NCBI GenBank assembly: GCA_030526505.1
Contig: JAUNCR010000005.1
Location: 1-47,930 of the forward strand
Direction: 5' to 3'
Source: Spirochaetales bacterium
GTDB taxonomy: Bacteria; Spirochaetota; Spirochaetia; Treponematales; Treponemataceae
DNA: 47,930 nt
Below, piece after piece: positions 12,902-21,249 of this stretch (the first letter of the stretch is position 1; each line of letters opens with the position of its first letter). The position numbers were made by a program, and so were the translations under genes. A model generated the notes under the pieces. That model was not told where the DNA came from. It saw nothing but the letters and a program-made list of their open reading frames with translations, and did no database searches.

Positions 12902-13156
12902 ATGACTGATAACGAAAACAAGATCGATGCCATCAAGGCCAAAATAAAGAAATTTGAAAACAGCCGTACTCTTATGGCGGCCCTTTTTGCACTCCTTTGC
13001 TATTACTTCTACGATTCATATAAGGAAGGTACAGCTCCTGGCCTTTACTATGTGGTTATTGGAATCCTCATTGCGGTTGACATGGGTGTTTTTGCCTATG
13101 TTTCAGTTCTCATCCGCAAGCTTGTAAAGGAAAGAAAAGAACTTGAACAGCAGTGA
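12902..13156 (+). CDS. Small membrane protein with two helices (84 aa)
   Basis: An N-terminal charged helix (residues 1-22) precedes two transmembrane segments at about 24-41 and 46-70, then a basic C-terminal tail KLVKERKELEQQ. No family recognised. The upstream sequence has no strong ribosome site. Its last 14 bases overlap the start of ygiQ in another frame, so translation of this gene may feed ribosomes to the TTG start of ygiQ. Confidence 0.65.
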   Translation: MTDNENKIDAIKAKIKKFENSRTLMAALFALLCYYFYDSYKEGTAPGLYYVVIGILIAVDMGVFAYVSVLIRKLVKERKELEQQ

Positions 13157-14972
13157 TTTTCTTCCTGTTTCAAAGCAGGATTTAATAGAAAGAAATATTG
13201 ATCAGGTAGATTTCGTCTTTGTTTCGGGGGACGCATATGTTGACCATCCAAGTTTTGCATCTGCTCTGCTTGGCCGACTCCTTGAAGCAAACGGCTATAC
13301 TGTTGCAATTCTTGCCCAACCTGACTGGAAGAATATAGAAGAATTCCGCAAATTCGGTCAGCCGAAGCTTGCCTATCTTGTAAGTGCCGGTGCCATGGAC
13401 AGCATGGTTTCAAACTACACCGCCAACAACAAGCCCCGCTCGGAGGATGTCTACGCCCACGGGGGAATTGCAGGCCACAGACCGGACCGCGCCACAAACA
13501 TCTATGTTCAGGCAATCCGTCAGGCATACAAGGGCGTAAATGTCATCATCGGTGGAATCGAGGCTAGCCTTAGGCGCACAAGCCACTACGATTACTGGTC
13601 AAACACCGTAAAGCGTTCCATTCTCCTTGACTCAAAGGCAGACCTTCTTCTCTATGGCATGGGCGAACATTCGATCCTTGAAGTTGCGGCCCTTTTGAAG
13701 GAAGGGGTTCCAGCCCGTCAGATCCGTAATGTCCGCGGAACCTGCTGGTATACAAGCAAGAAGGAAGAGATTCCGGAAGATGCAATCTGGCTGCCAGCCT
13801 ATCAGGACATTTCAAAAAACACCGACGAAAGCAAGGAACTTTTTGCCCGCAGCTATTCGACCCAGGAACAGAATACTGATGCGATCAACGGAAAGATTCT
13901 GGTTGAGCCTGCAGACACCCGTTTTGTGGTTCAGATGCCGGCAGCCCTTCCTTTGACAACCGAAGAATTCGACAAGGTGTATGAACTTCCTTTTACAAGA
14001 CGCTGGCATCCAATGTACGACGAGCCTGCGGAAAACAACAAGACTGGAATTCCGGCCCTTTCGGAAGTTAAGTTCAGCCTTACAAGCTGCCGCGGTTGTT
14101 TCGGTGCCTGTTCTTTCTGTGCAATCACTTTCCATCAGGGCAGGCGCATTCAGGCAAGAAGCCACGAAAGCCTTATAAAAGAAGCAACAAAGATGACGGA
14201 AGACAGGGACTTCAAGGGATACATTCACGATGTTGGTGGTCCTACTGCAAACTTCCGCCACGATGCCTGCGAAAAACAGGCCAAGGCCGGTGCGTGTCCA
14301 AAGAGGGATTGCATGGGAGTAAATCCATGTCCAAATGTTAAGGTCGACCACACCGACTATGTTTCCCTTTTGAGGAAACTCCGTGAGCTTCCAAAGGTAA
14401 AGAAAGTTTTCATCCGTTCTGGAATCCGCTTTGACTACCTTATGATGGACAAGGACAAGACCTTCTTTAAGGAACTTGTAATGCACCACATTTCGGGACA
14501 GCTTAAGGTTGCTCCGGAACATGTAAGCGACAATGTCCTTTCGTTGATGAGAAAAAGCACCCACAAGGTCTACGAAGATTTTGCAAAGGAATACGAAAAG
14601 ACCAACAGGGAATGTGGCATGAAGCAGTACCTTGTTCCATATTATATTGCGGGGCATCCGGGTGCAGGTTTGAACGAAGCCATCGAGACAGCCTTGTATT
14701 TAAAGAAGACTGGCTTTGTTCCGGATCAGGTTCAGGACTTTTATCCGACACCGGGAAGCCTTGCCACTGCCATGTACTACACCGGCTACAATCCACACAA
14801 GGAAGGTGGCGACGGTCATCTTGAAAAAGTTTATGTTGCCCGCGGTGGACACGAACGCCGTCTTCAGCGTGCCTTGCTTCAGTTCAACAAACGTGAGAAT
14901 GCAAACCTTGTTAAGGAAGCTTTGCGTACGGCCGGCAGACCGGATTTGATAAAAGTGCTGTTGGGCAGGTAA
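13143..14972 (+). CDS. ygiQ: YgiQ family radical SAM protein (609 aa)
   Basis: A conserved YgiQ-type radical SAM protein of unknown substrate. The N-terminal block LPVSKQDLIERNID then VFVSGDAYVDHPSFASALLGR is the family hallmark; the radical SAM cysteines appear as CRGCFGACSFC near residue 318, followed by QGRRIQARSHESL. The C-terminal region has VAPEHVSDNVLSLM and DFYPTPGSLATAMYY, also diagnostic. The start is a TTG at 13143 inside the end of the preceding gene; no ATG fits the family N-terminus. It is shorter than E. coli YgiQ because the variable N- and C-terminal extensions are absent. Cytosolic. Confidence 0.95.
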   Translation: MNSSDFLPVSKQDLIERNIDQVDFVFVSGDAYVDHPSFASALLGRLLEANGYTVAILAQPDWKNIEEFRKFGQPKLAYLVSAGAMDSMVSNYTANNKPRSEDVYAHGGIAGHRPDRATNIYVQAIRQAYKGVNVIIGGIEASLRRTSHYDYWSNTVKRSILLDSKADLLLYGMGEHSILEVAALLKEGVPARQIRNVRGTCWYTSKKEEIPEDAIWLPAYQDISKNTDESKELFARSYSTQEQNTDAINGKILVEPADTRFVVQMPAALPLTTEEFDKVYELPFTRRWHPMYDEPAENNKTGIPALSEVKFSLTSCRGCFGACSFCAITFHQGRRIQARSHESLIKEATKMTEDRDFKGYIHDVGGPTANFRHDACEKQAKAGACPKRDCMGVNPCPNVKVDHTDYVSLLRKLRELPKVKKVFIRSGIRFDYLMMDKDKTFFKELVMHHISGQLKVAPEHVSDNVLSLMRKSTHKVYEDFAKEYEKTNRECGMKQYLVPYYIAGHPGAGLNEAIETALYLKKTGFVPDQVQDFYPTPGSLATAMYYTGYNPHKEGGDGHLEKVYVARGGHERRLQRALLQFNKRENANLVKEALRTAGRPDLIKVLLGR

Positions 14973-14997
14973 GCAGCGTCATAGCACGGCTTGCATG

Positions 14998-15043
14998 TGG
15001 ATTGCTTCGCCCTGTCTGCCTCAGTAGCCTGGCTCGCAATGAC
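14998..15043. repeat. Extragenic repeat copy between ygiQ and the DUF763 gene
   Basis: TGGATTGCTTCGCC... CTCGCAATGACGAG matches the repeat at 8667-8699 and 18165-18196 with a few changes. It lies 26 bp upstream of the next start codon. Confidence 0.7.
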
Positions 15044-15068
15044 GAGACGGATATAAAAGGGAAAACTT

Positions 15069-16301
15069 ATGCCAAGAAACACAGGACATGCTGATCTTCC
15101 TCTTCACACCGGAATTGTTCCAAGATGGCTTGCGGACAGAATGCGCGACATGGGCACCCTTATTGTGGAGGCCCTGATCATTCAGTATGGAAAAAAAGAA
15201 GTCCTGCGCCGTCTAAGCGATCCACTCTGGTTCCAGTCATTGGGCGCTGTTCTTGGCATGGACTGGCATTCAAGCGGAATCACCACATCAGTAATGTATG
15301 CACTTAAGCGCGGAATAAACGCAAGGGCAAGGGACTTTGGTCTTGTTGTCTGCGGCGGCCGAGGAAAATATTCAAGGCGCACTCCGGAAGAACTTGAGTT
15401 CGTAAGCAACATGGCGGGCCTTGACGGCGATGGTCTTGTCCGCAACAGCAAGCTGGTGGCAAAGGTAGACAGCACTGCAGTTCAGGATGGCTTCCAGCTT
15501 TACCAGCACAATTTTATTGTAAGCGATGAAGGGGACTGGACTGTAGTTCAGCAGGGAATGAATGCGGAAACAAAAACTGCCCGCCGCTACCACTGGTGCT
15601 CTGAAAATTTAAAGAGCTTTGTTGAAGAACCTCATACGGGAATTACGGGGGAAAACCAGAAATACATTCTGAACCTTACTGATACGGAAGCAAAAGATAC
15701 CCGCAGTTCAATACTGAGCATTTCAAAAGAAAACCCTGATAAAATCATCAAGGAAATGAAGGACATACAGACGTTAGGCAAACCGGAGTTTCTACAACCG
15801 GTCGTTAGCCGCAACATTGTCATGCCTGCCCACCACGATGTAAGGGCCGAAGATGTGGATTTGAAGCGCCTTGGAAGCGTCCTTGCCACTGCCTATGAAA
15901 GCGATCCCAAGGATTTTGAAAGCCTCTTGCTAACGCCCGGTCTTGGGCCCAGAACCCTGCAGTCACTAACGTTAGTTAGCGAAGTGATCAACGGAACTCC
16001 AAGCCGTTTCCGGGATCCTGCCCGTTTCAGCTTTGCCCACGGTGGAAAGGACGGACATCCATTTCCGGTTCCGTTACGAATCTACGATGAAAGCATCCGC
16101 ATTCTTGGCGATGCCATTGAAAGGTCCCGCCTTGGCTACAAAGAAAAAAGCGAATGCATAAACAGGCTGCATAAAACTCAACTTGAAATAGAAAAGAACT
16201 GCGATCCTCGAGCAGACTTTGAAGCCGTCCTTGAACACGAAAGGTTAAATCTTCCAGGATGGGAAGGCCGGACGGAAACAGAAAAATATTACCGCGGTTG
16301 A
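15069..16301 (+). CDS. DUF763 protein (410 aa)
   Basis: DUF763 family, recognised by the N-terminal MPRNTGHADLPLHTGIVPRWLADRM, the internal GVLGMDWHSSGITTSV-like block (AVLGMDWHSSGITT), VVCGGRGKYSR and the C-terminal FAHGGKDGHPFPVPLRIYD. The family is found in bacteria and archaea, is often near DNA-repair or helicase genes, and has no firmly established activity. A helix-hairpin-helix-like LLLTPGLGPRTLQSLTLV near residue 290 suggests contact with nucleic acid. The length is normal. It ends at a shared bidirectional terminator with the ABC operon. Confidence 0.93.
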   Translation: MPRNTGHADLPLHTGIVPRWLADRMRDMGTLIVEALIIQYGKKEVLRRLSDPLWFQSLGAVLGMDWHSSGITTSVMYALKRGINARARDFGLVVCGGRGKYSRRTPEELEFVSNMAGLDGDGLVRNSKLVAKVDSTAVQDGFQLYQHNFIVSDEGDWTVVQQGMNAETKTARRYHWCSENLKSFVEEPHTGITGENQKYILNLTDTEAKDTRSSILSISKENPDKIIKEMKDIQTLGKPEFLQPVVSRNIVMPAHHDVRAEDVDLKRLGSVLATAYESDPKDFESLLLTPGLGPRTLQSLTLVSEVINGTPSRFRDPARFSFAHGGKDGHPFPVPLRIYDESIRILGDAIERSRLGYKEKSECINRLHKTQLEIEKNCDPRADFEAVLEHERLNLPGWEGRTETEKYYRG

Positions 16302-16311
16302 TACCAACAAT

Positions 16312-16387
16312 AAAAAAGGGATGTCAAATAAGTATGCATTGCAGCGCTCAACCACTGCAATTTATACTTTTGGAACATCCCTTTTTT
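16312..16387. terminator. Bidirectional terminator between convergent genes
   Basis: AAAAAAGGGATGT (16312-16324) pairs with ACATCCCTTTTTT (16375-16387), with a second nested helix AAGTAT-ATTGCAG / CTGCAAT-ATACTT. A-run and T-run on the two sides serve both directions: the DUF763 gene from the left and the ABC ATPase gene from the right. Confidence 0.85.
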
Positions 16388-16391
16388 GTTT

Positions 16392-17195
16392 TTACTGCAA
16401 AAGCATCTTGTCGCTTACAAGGCCCTTGTTTTTTATTGCACGGAATTTTTCAACGATGTCGTCCATCGTAAGGTTTGCTTTTTCGTCCCTGTCGATGTCC
16501 AGGATGATTTCTCCGCCGTCCATCATCACAAGGCGCGTGCCGTAATCAAGGGCGTGCTGCATGTTGTGGGTTACCATCATAACCGTAAGGTTGTATTCCG
16601 CAGCAAACTTTTTTGTAAGTTCCATTACTATGGCTGCATTTGTCGGGTCAAGGGCAGCCGTGTGCTCGTCAAGCAAAAGCAAATCGGGCTTTGACATTAC
16701 TGCCATCAAAAGGGTAAGGGCCTGTCGCTGTCCGCCTGAAAACTGTTCCACATTATCGTTAAGGCGGTTTTCAAGTCCCATATCAAGAACTGAAACCTGC
16801 TTTTTGAATTCCTCGCGCAATTTTGAATTCAGACTGATGCGCAATCCCTTGAAACCTTTTTTTGATGCAATGACCATGTTGTCTTCAAGGGACATTTTTC
16901 CGGCAGTTCCCAAAAGAGGATTCTGGAAGATACGGCCGATGTAGCGTGCCCTTTTGTATTCTTTTTCCTTTGTGATGTCTTCGATTCCATTTTCTGTTTC
17001 GCGAAGGATTGTTCCGCTTGTTGCAGAATAGGTTCCGGCTATGACATTGTACAAAGTTGATTTGCCTGCGCCGTTGGAACCGATTACAGTGATGAAATCA
17101 CCTTTGTTTATCTTAAGGTTTATGTTTTTAAGAGCGTGGTTTTCGTCCGGAGTATTTTTATTGAAAAAGATGTTGATGTCTTTTAACTCGATCAT
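16392..17195 (-). CDS. ABC transporter ATP-binding protein (267 aa)
   Basis: ATP-binding subunit of an importer. Walker A is GSNGAGKST near residue 38, the signature is FSGGQRQ near residue 156, Walker B is LLLLDEHTAALD, and the H-loop is VTHNMQHALDYG. The EHTAALDP form and the pairing with a single-operon permease and TrpX/ABC-sub-bind protein (PF04392-type) mark the TrpXYZ-like family, thought to import tryptophan or other small aromatic or nucleobase-like compounds. The start overlaps the permease stop by 4 bp. It is the last gene of the operon. Confidence 0.93.
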   Translation of the reverse strand: MIELKDINIFFNKNTPDENHALKNINLKINKGDFITVIGSNGAGKSTLYNVIAGTYSATSGTILRETENGIEDITKEKEYKRARYIGRIFQNPLLGTAGKMSLEDNMVIASKKGFKGLRISLNSKLREEFKKQVSVLDMGLENRLNDNVEQFSGGQRQALTLLMAVMSKPDLLLLDEHTAALDPTNAAIVMELTKKFAAEYNLTVMMVTHNMQHALDYGTRLVMMDGGEIILDIDRDEKANLTMDDIVEKFRAIKNKGLVSDKMLLQ

Positions 17196-18118
17196 TTTGC
17201 TGCTCCTTTTTCTTTCTTAAAGCGGTCAAGAAGATTTGTTCTTGAAACGATGAGGCAGGCAATGATGAGGATGCCTGTTACAAGCTTAAGGTCGTTTGGA
17301 GTAATGTGCACTTTGTATCCGTAGCTTCTTGCAAGAATCATCAGCGCACGGTAAACGATGGAACCGATGAACACGCGGAGTGTCTGAAGTCCGATTCTGT
17401 TTGACTTGATAATGAATTCACCCAGCATCAAAGAAGCAAGTCCTGAAACCACGATGCCGGTTCCCATGCCTACATCAGCAAAGCCGTTGTACATGGCGGC
17501 GAAACTACCGGCAAGGGCAGCAAGTCCGTTTCCAAAGCAGATGCCGATTGTCCTTACGATGTTAGGATTGACACCCTGAGAAACGATCAGCTGCGGATTT
17601 GAACCTAAGGCTCCCATGGTAAGGCCAAGGTCAGTGTGATAGAAAAGGTCCATAAGAACCTTAAGTATTCCAACGAAGATCACTAGGAAGATTACAAGAC
17701 CCCATTCAACATCAAGACCGACTCCCATGGAATCAAAAAGGTCATAGGCCTTGTCCTGAATCTTTGAAAAAAGGGTTTCTATTTTAAGGAACGAAATGTT
17801 TGCCTTGTTTGACATGATCCTCAGGTTGACTGAATAAAGCATTGTCATTGTAAGGATACCGGCAAGCAGATCAGGGATTTTAAGTTTTGTGTAGATTGCG
17901 CTGGTAACAAGACCTGCTAAAAGGCCTGAAAGGAAAGCAATCAGGATTGCAACTGCAGGTGGCAGTCCAAGTGTAAGGCATGCGGCAAGAACACAGGCTC
18001 CCATAGGGAAGCTTCCGTCAACGGTCATGTCGCAGAAATTAAGTACTCTGAAAGTTGAGAAGACGCCCAAAACCATAATGCCGTAGATGAGGCCTTCTAT
18101 TAAAATTGAATTCAACAT
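17192..18118 (-). CDS. ABC transporter permease, TrpY-like (308 aa)
   Basis: Integral membrane permease of the branched-chain amino acid/TrpXYZ type, with about eight hydrophobic helices; the diagnostic N-terminal FSTFRVLNFCDMTVDGSFPMGA and mid-protein GSFAAMYNGFADVGMGTG are visible. The frame is open up to 18361, but that extension is read through an extragenic repeat and part of the previous gene, so ATG at 18118 is chosen, where MLNSILIEGLIYG begins the first helix. No strong ribosome site is seen in front of it, which is odd for this operon. It forms the channel for the substrate delivered by the next protein upstream. Confidence 0.9.
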   Translation of the reverse strand: MLNSILIEGLIYGIMVLGVFSTFRVLNFCDMTVDGSFPMGACVLAACLTLGLPPAVAILIAFLSGLLAGLVTSAIYTKLKIPDLLAGILTMTMLYSVNLRIMSNKANISFLKIETLFSKIQDKAYDLFDSMGVGLDVEWGLVIFLVIFVGILKVLMDLFYHTDLGLTMGALGSNPQLIVSQGVNPNIVRTIGICFGNGLAALAGSFAAMYNGFADVGMGTGIVVSGLASLMLGEFIIKSNRIGLQTLRVFIGSIVYRALMILARSYGYKVHITPNDLKLVTGILIIACLIVSRTNLLDRFKKEKGAAK

Positions 18119-18164
18119 ATTTAGATTATCGTAAAAAAATGTAATGGGCTCAAGAAGTGGATTG

Positions 18165-18253
18165 TGGATTGCTTCGTCGCAGGCTCCTCGCAATGACGGT
18201 GTAACATGTCCGCCCACTACGTTATTGCGAGGCCGCAGGCCGTGGCAATCCAT
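18165..18253. repeat. Composite extragenic inverted repeat inside the ABC operon
   Basis: GTGGATTGCTTCGTCGCAGG... CGCAATGACGG (18165-18200) and its inverted partner TTATTGCGAGGCCG... GGCAATCCATGG (18221-18255) can fold as one long hairpin. It lies between the substrate-binding gene and the permease gene and may lower expression of the downstream transporter genes relative to the binding protein. Confidence 0.7.
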
Positions 18254-18260
18254 GGCAAAA

Positions 18261-19247
18261 TTATTTTTCTGTAAGCTTGCCGTCTTTGTAGATAAGGTTT
18301 GCCTGGTTAACAAGCTTTTCATCAACTGTGATTCCGCAGTTTGCTGCAGCATCAAGGTCAATGAGGAAGTCTGAATCAGATGGGTTTGTCATGAAGCGAA
18401 CTGGAAGGCTTGCTGGCTTTGCACCCTTAAGGATCTGAACAACCATTTCACCAGTTGCACGGCCTGCCTTGTAGTAGTTGAAACCGGATGCCATGAAGAT
18501 TCCACCCTGACGGGCTGCCGTAACATCACCGGAGAATACAGGCTTCTTTGCTTTTCCAAAAACGCTGACTACAGATGCAATTGCGCTGAACACTGTGTTG
18601 TCTGTAGAAAGATAAAGACCGTCGCAGCGGCCAACGATTGCTTCGCAGGCTGCCTTTACTTCGTCAGACTTTGTGATGCTCTGTGTTACAAGCTGGATTC
18701 CTGCTTCCTTGCATCCCTTTTCAACGAGAGCAAGTGCGCTTGCAGAATTGTCTTCGTTGCTTGTGTAGATGTAACCAAGTGTCTTGATTCCTGCTGCTTC
18801 CTTAAAAAGCTTGATGTGCTGTTCTGTAGGAATTGCATCGCTCATACCAGTTACGTTGCGTTCACCGTGGGCTGTTGTAGAAACAAGACCAGCTCCAACT
18901 GGGTCAGTAACTGTTCCGAATACAACAGGAATGTTCTTGAGTGTTGTTGCAAGGGCAACTGCGATAGGTGTTGCGATACCAACTGCAACATTCACCTTTT
19001 CTGCCTTGTACTGTGCTGCAATCTGAGCTGCAGTTCCAACATCGCCGTTGGCATTCTGAAGGTCGTATTCCGCATCAATTCCTGCGTCCTTGATTGCATC
19101 CATTACGCCGCGTTCAACATCGTCGAGTGCAACATGCTGAACGATCTTAGCGATACCAATCTTAACTTTCTTGTCTTTAGCTGGCTTTGCGAATGCGCTG
19201 CCAAAAAGAAGTGCAGCGGCTGTAAGTGTAAAAATAATTTTTTTCAT
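18261..19247 (-). CDS. ABC transporter substrate-binding protein, TrpX-like (328 aa)
   Basis: Periplasmic binding protein of the PF04392 (ABC-sub-bind) family. The start at 19247 is chosen because GGAAGG (19260-19255) precedes it and MKKIIFTLTAAALLFGSAFA is a clean signal peptide; an upstream in-frame start would spoil it. Two Rossmann-like lobes are visible, with KIGIAKIVQHVALDDVERGV opening lobe 1 and NIPVVFGTVTDPVGAGLV, DGLYLSTDNTVFSAI and PVFSGD lining the cleft. Ligands of this family are hydrophobic or aromatic compounds, with tryptophan predicted in streptococci. First gene of the importer operon, behind a good promoter. Confidence 0.92.
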   Translation of the reverse strand: MKKIIFTLTAAALLFGSAFAKPAKDKKVKIGIAKIVQHVALDDVERGVMDAIKDAGIDAEYDLQNANGDVGTAAQIAAQYKAEKVNVAVGIATPIAVALATTLKNIPVVFGTVTDPVGAGLVSTTAHGERNVTGMSDAIPTEQHIKLFKEAAGIKTLGYIYTSNEDNSASALALVEKGCKEAGIQLVTQSITKSDEVKAACEAIVGRCDGLYLSTDNTVFSAIASVVSVFGKAKKPVFSGDVTAARQGGIFMASGFNYYKAGRATGEMVVQILKGAKPASLPVRFMTNPSDSDFLIDLDAAANCGITVDEKLVNQANLIYKDGKLTEK

Positions 19248-19272
19248 AGGGATACCTTCCTTGTTTCTATCA

Positions 19273-19301
19273 ATAGTAACAAGGAAAAAGGCAAAAGTCA
19301 A
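19273..19301 (-). promoter_or_regulatory. Sigma-70-type promoter of the ABC importer operon
   Basis: On the minus strand TTGACT (19301-19296) and TACTAT (19278-19273) are separated by 17 bp, about 26 bp before the start codon of the binding protein. No riboswitch or T-box is visible in this short leader. Confidence 0.7.
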
Positions 19302-19325
19302 AGGGAAATTTTGGAAACAATAAGT

Positions 19326-19355
19326 AAAAATCTGACGATTACAACAGATCAGATT
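19326..19355 (-). terminator. Terminator after the flavodoxin gene
   Basis: On the minus strand AATCTGA (19355-19349) and TCAGATT (19335-19329) form a hairpin followed by TTTTTACTT, 23 bp after the flavodoxin stop and just before the ABC operon promoter. Confidence 0.6.
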
Positions 19356-19377
19356 GTTCTTTATGGTATGTATTCCA

Positions 19378-19788
19378 TCAAACGGCGGCCAGGGCCCAGG
19401 CCTTGCACTTGTCTACATCTGCGGCTTCTGGTGTAAGGTGTACCATAAGGCTTTCTGCAACTGTTGCTCCGGCGTTTCTTGCCCTTTCTTCCCAATCCCT
19501 GAGCCACTGTCCGTCGCCCCAGTCGTAGGAACCAAAGAGTCCCACTTTCTTTCCTGAAAGTCCGCCTTCGATTCCTGCATAGAATTCTTCCATGGAATCT
19601 TCAAGGACTTCGTCACCCATGGCAGGACTTCCCAAAAGAATTGCATCGCAGCCAAGGACATCTCCTGCGTCTGCTGAATCGGCTGTTCCAAAAACAACTT
19701 CTGCCTTTGAGCTTACCGCTTCATTGATTGCAGAAGCCATGGCTTCAGTATTTCCTGTTGTGCTTGCATAAATAACTGCAACTTTCAT
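19378..19788 (-). CDS. Flavodoxin (136 aa)
   Basis: Short-chain flavodoxin, a cytosolic FMN electron carrier that can replace ferredoxin. The phosphate-binding loop STTGNTE (residues 9-15), the LLGSPAMGDE loop around the isoalloxazine and FGSYDWGDGQWLRDWEERA toward the end are all typical. GTGAGG lies upstream of the ATG. The DUF3793 gene ends 12 bp upstream, so both are expressed from its promoter. A DUF3793-flavodoxin pairing is common in gut anaerobes and suggests a linked redox role. Confidence 0.93.
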   Translation of the reverse strand: MKVAVIYASTTGNTEAMASAINEAVSSKAEVVFGTADSADAGDVLGCDAILLGSPAMGDEVLEDSMEEFYAGIEGGLSGKKVGLFGSYDWGDGQWLRDWEERARNAGATVAESLMVHLTPEAADVDKCKAWALAAV

Positions 19789-19800
19789 AAGAACCTCACT

Positions 19801-20388
19801 TTAAGCAGCATCCTGTGCCGCTTCCCTGTATTTTTTTATTATTTGAGGAACTGACAGTCCCTGTTCAAACCATTGCCTGCACATCCTGGTGCAACATCTG
19901 TACTGGTCGCAGCAGATTTTTGCCTGAGAAGGATTGGAATAGGATTTCCAATAGCCGCAGTATTTGCAGTTTCTTCCTTCGTTTTTTTCAAAGTCAACTA
20001 CATCCTGGTAGGGATATCCAAGGAAAAGACCAACCTCATGGGGGAATGTTCCGCCGATTTCAAGCCTTGAAAAAAGTTCGCCCAGGGTACTGCAGGTATC
20101 GGAAGGGCAGGAATATCCTTTTTCAATCAAATATGACTGTATTGACCTGTCTGAAAGCAGCCTTGCGATCCAGTCAAAGTCATAGACGATGATCATCCAC
20201 CGCCGTGTGGAATACCTTAGGGCGGCAAGACAGAGATTTTGTTTTGCGGTTCCGCTTTTCCACCGGTTTATGGTGCCTTCACTTATTTCGTCGTCGGCAA
20301 CAGTAAAAAGGCTTGCAGGTTTTATTCCGCACAGGGTGGGCGCAAGAAAATTGATGAAAGACCTGTCCGGATTCATGTAGTTAGCCAT
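19801..20388 (-). CDS. DUF3793 protein (195 aa)
   Basis: Recognised as DUF3793 by FLAPTLCGIKPASLF near the start, RYSTRRWMIIVYDFDWIARLL in the middle, FPHEVGLFLGYPYQDVVDF and the GYWKSYSNPSQAKICCDQYRCCT block near the end. The cysteine cluster in the last 60 residues (CKYCGYW, ICC, RCC) suggests metal or iron-sulfur binding, though not shown. The family accompanies flavodoxin and iron-related genes in anaerobes; function is unknown. AGGAG precedes the start. A clear promoter lies upstream, with an inverted repeat beyond the -35. Confidence 0.88.
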   Translation of the reverse strand: MANYMNPDRSFINFLAPTLCGIKPASLFTVADDEISEGTINRWKSGTAKQNLCLAALRYSTRRWMIIVYDFDWIARLLSDRSIQSYLIEKGYSCPSDTCSTLGELFSRLEIGGTFPHEVGLFLGYPYQDVVDFEKNEGRNCKYCGYWKSYSNPSQAKICCDQYRCCTRMCRQWFEQGLSVPQIIKKYREAAQDAA

Positions 20389-20409
20389 ATCTAACTCCTT
20401 CCGGATAGA

Positions 20410-20458
20410 AAGTTACAGTAAGATGGGAAAAGTGTCAATAAGTTAGAGTATGCTAACT
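20410..20458 (-). promoter_or_regulatory. Promoter and dyad for the DUF3793-flavodoxin operon
   Basis: On the minus strand TTGACA (20438-20433) and TAACTT (20415-20410) are 17 bp apart. Just upstream of the -35 is a dyad, AGTTAG/CTAACT (20441-20446, 20453-20458), a candidate activator or repressor site, or a short terminator for the TetR gene. Confidence 0.65.
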
Positions 20459-20472
20459 ATATTTATGAAGGA

Positions 20473-21105
20473 TTATTTTTCCTCGCAAGGAAGGCCAAGC
20501 ATGTGCATGAAACCAAAGTGGAAGAATTCTTCAATGTTGCTGATGAAGACAAGGGCTTCCTTTTTCTTCATCTTGTGAAGGATTATTTCAGCAAAGGCGT
20601 TGATTGTTGCGTTTGCAAGGATGTGGATGGACATGTCGTCGATGGGCTTGGTCACATTGAATTTTTCTTTCATCCAGTGAACTGTCTGAAGTACATTTTC
20701 CGTATAGATGTCGCAGATTTTTTCCATGAAATTTTCGTGGGTGCTTCCGGCAGCTTTTGTAAGCAGAAGGGTAAATGCATCGAAATTTTTATAGATGTAT
20801 TCTATGAAGCGTTTTGTGATTTCTTTTTCATCATCCGTATGCTGATTCATGTGGGAAATATCAAGATCCTTATGGTTTTCAACTCCGCCGTTTTTTATGA
20901 CTTCCTGGGTTGTTGCAACGGCATCATCAACAAGGGCGCAGAACAAGGCATCCTTATCCTTGAAATGCCTGTACATGGCTCCTGTTGTAAGACCTGCGTT
21001 TGCCGCAATTGTTCTTAAGGATGCTGCGGTAAAACCTTTTTCAAGGAATTCCTTTTTAGCGCTCTGGAGGATTTTGTCTTTTGTTGCTTCCGATATCTCT
21101 GCCAT
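20473..21105 (-). CDS. TetR-family repressor (210 aa)
   Basis: N-terminal TetR DNA-binding domain: DKILQSAKKEFLEKGFTAASLRTIAANAGLTTGAMYRHFKDKDALF holds the helix-turn-helix, with the invariant YRHFKDKDALF end. The rest is an all-helical ligand-binding domain with a few histidines and methionines at the C-terminus. It is divergent from the MMPL export operon, and four copies of a 15-bp palindrome lie in between, so it very likely represses both that operon and itself. The inducer may be a lipid or hydrophobic compound, as for other TetR/MMPL pairs (inference). Confidence 0.93.
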   Translation of the reverse strand: MAEISEATKDKILQSAKKEFLEKGFTAASLRTIAANAGLTTGAMYRHFKDKDALFCALVDDAVATTQEVIKNGGVENHKDLDISHMNQHTDDEKEITKRFIEYIYKNFDAFTLLLTKAAGSTHENFMEKICDIYTENVLQTVHWMKEKFNVTKPIDDMSIHILANATINAFAEIILHKMKKKEALVFISNIEEFFHFGFMHMLGLPCEEK

Positions 21106-21147
21106 GGCAATAATTTACAGCAAAAAGGCAAAATTCTCAATAAAAAA

Positions 21148-21234
21148 GATAACAATGTTATCAAAATTCATTGACAGGATAACGGTGTTACCGTTATGAT
21201 AACATCGTTATCTAGAATTGATAACACTGTTATC
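21148..21234. promoter_or_regulatory. Four tandem TetR operators over the MMPL promoter
   Basis: Palindromes of form GATAAC-N3-GTTATC occur at 21148-21162 (ATG center: GATAACAATGTTATC), 21178-21192 (GATAACGGTGTTACC, one imperfect arm), 21198-21212 and 21220-21234. The rightward promoter TTGACA (21171-21176) and TATGAT (21195-21200), 18 bp apart, is covered by sites 2 and 3, and site 4 abuts GGAGG (21235-21239). Site 1 lies over the probable TetR promoter region. Confidence 0.88.
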
Positions 21235-21249
21235 GGAGGTAATAAAAAA

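Noticed and set aside
18119..18361. 81-residue N-terminal extension of the ABC permease
   Set aside because: It runs through an extragenic repeat and the end of the binding-protein gene; family alignment starts at 18118.
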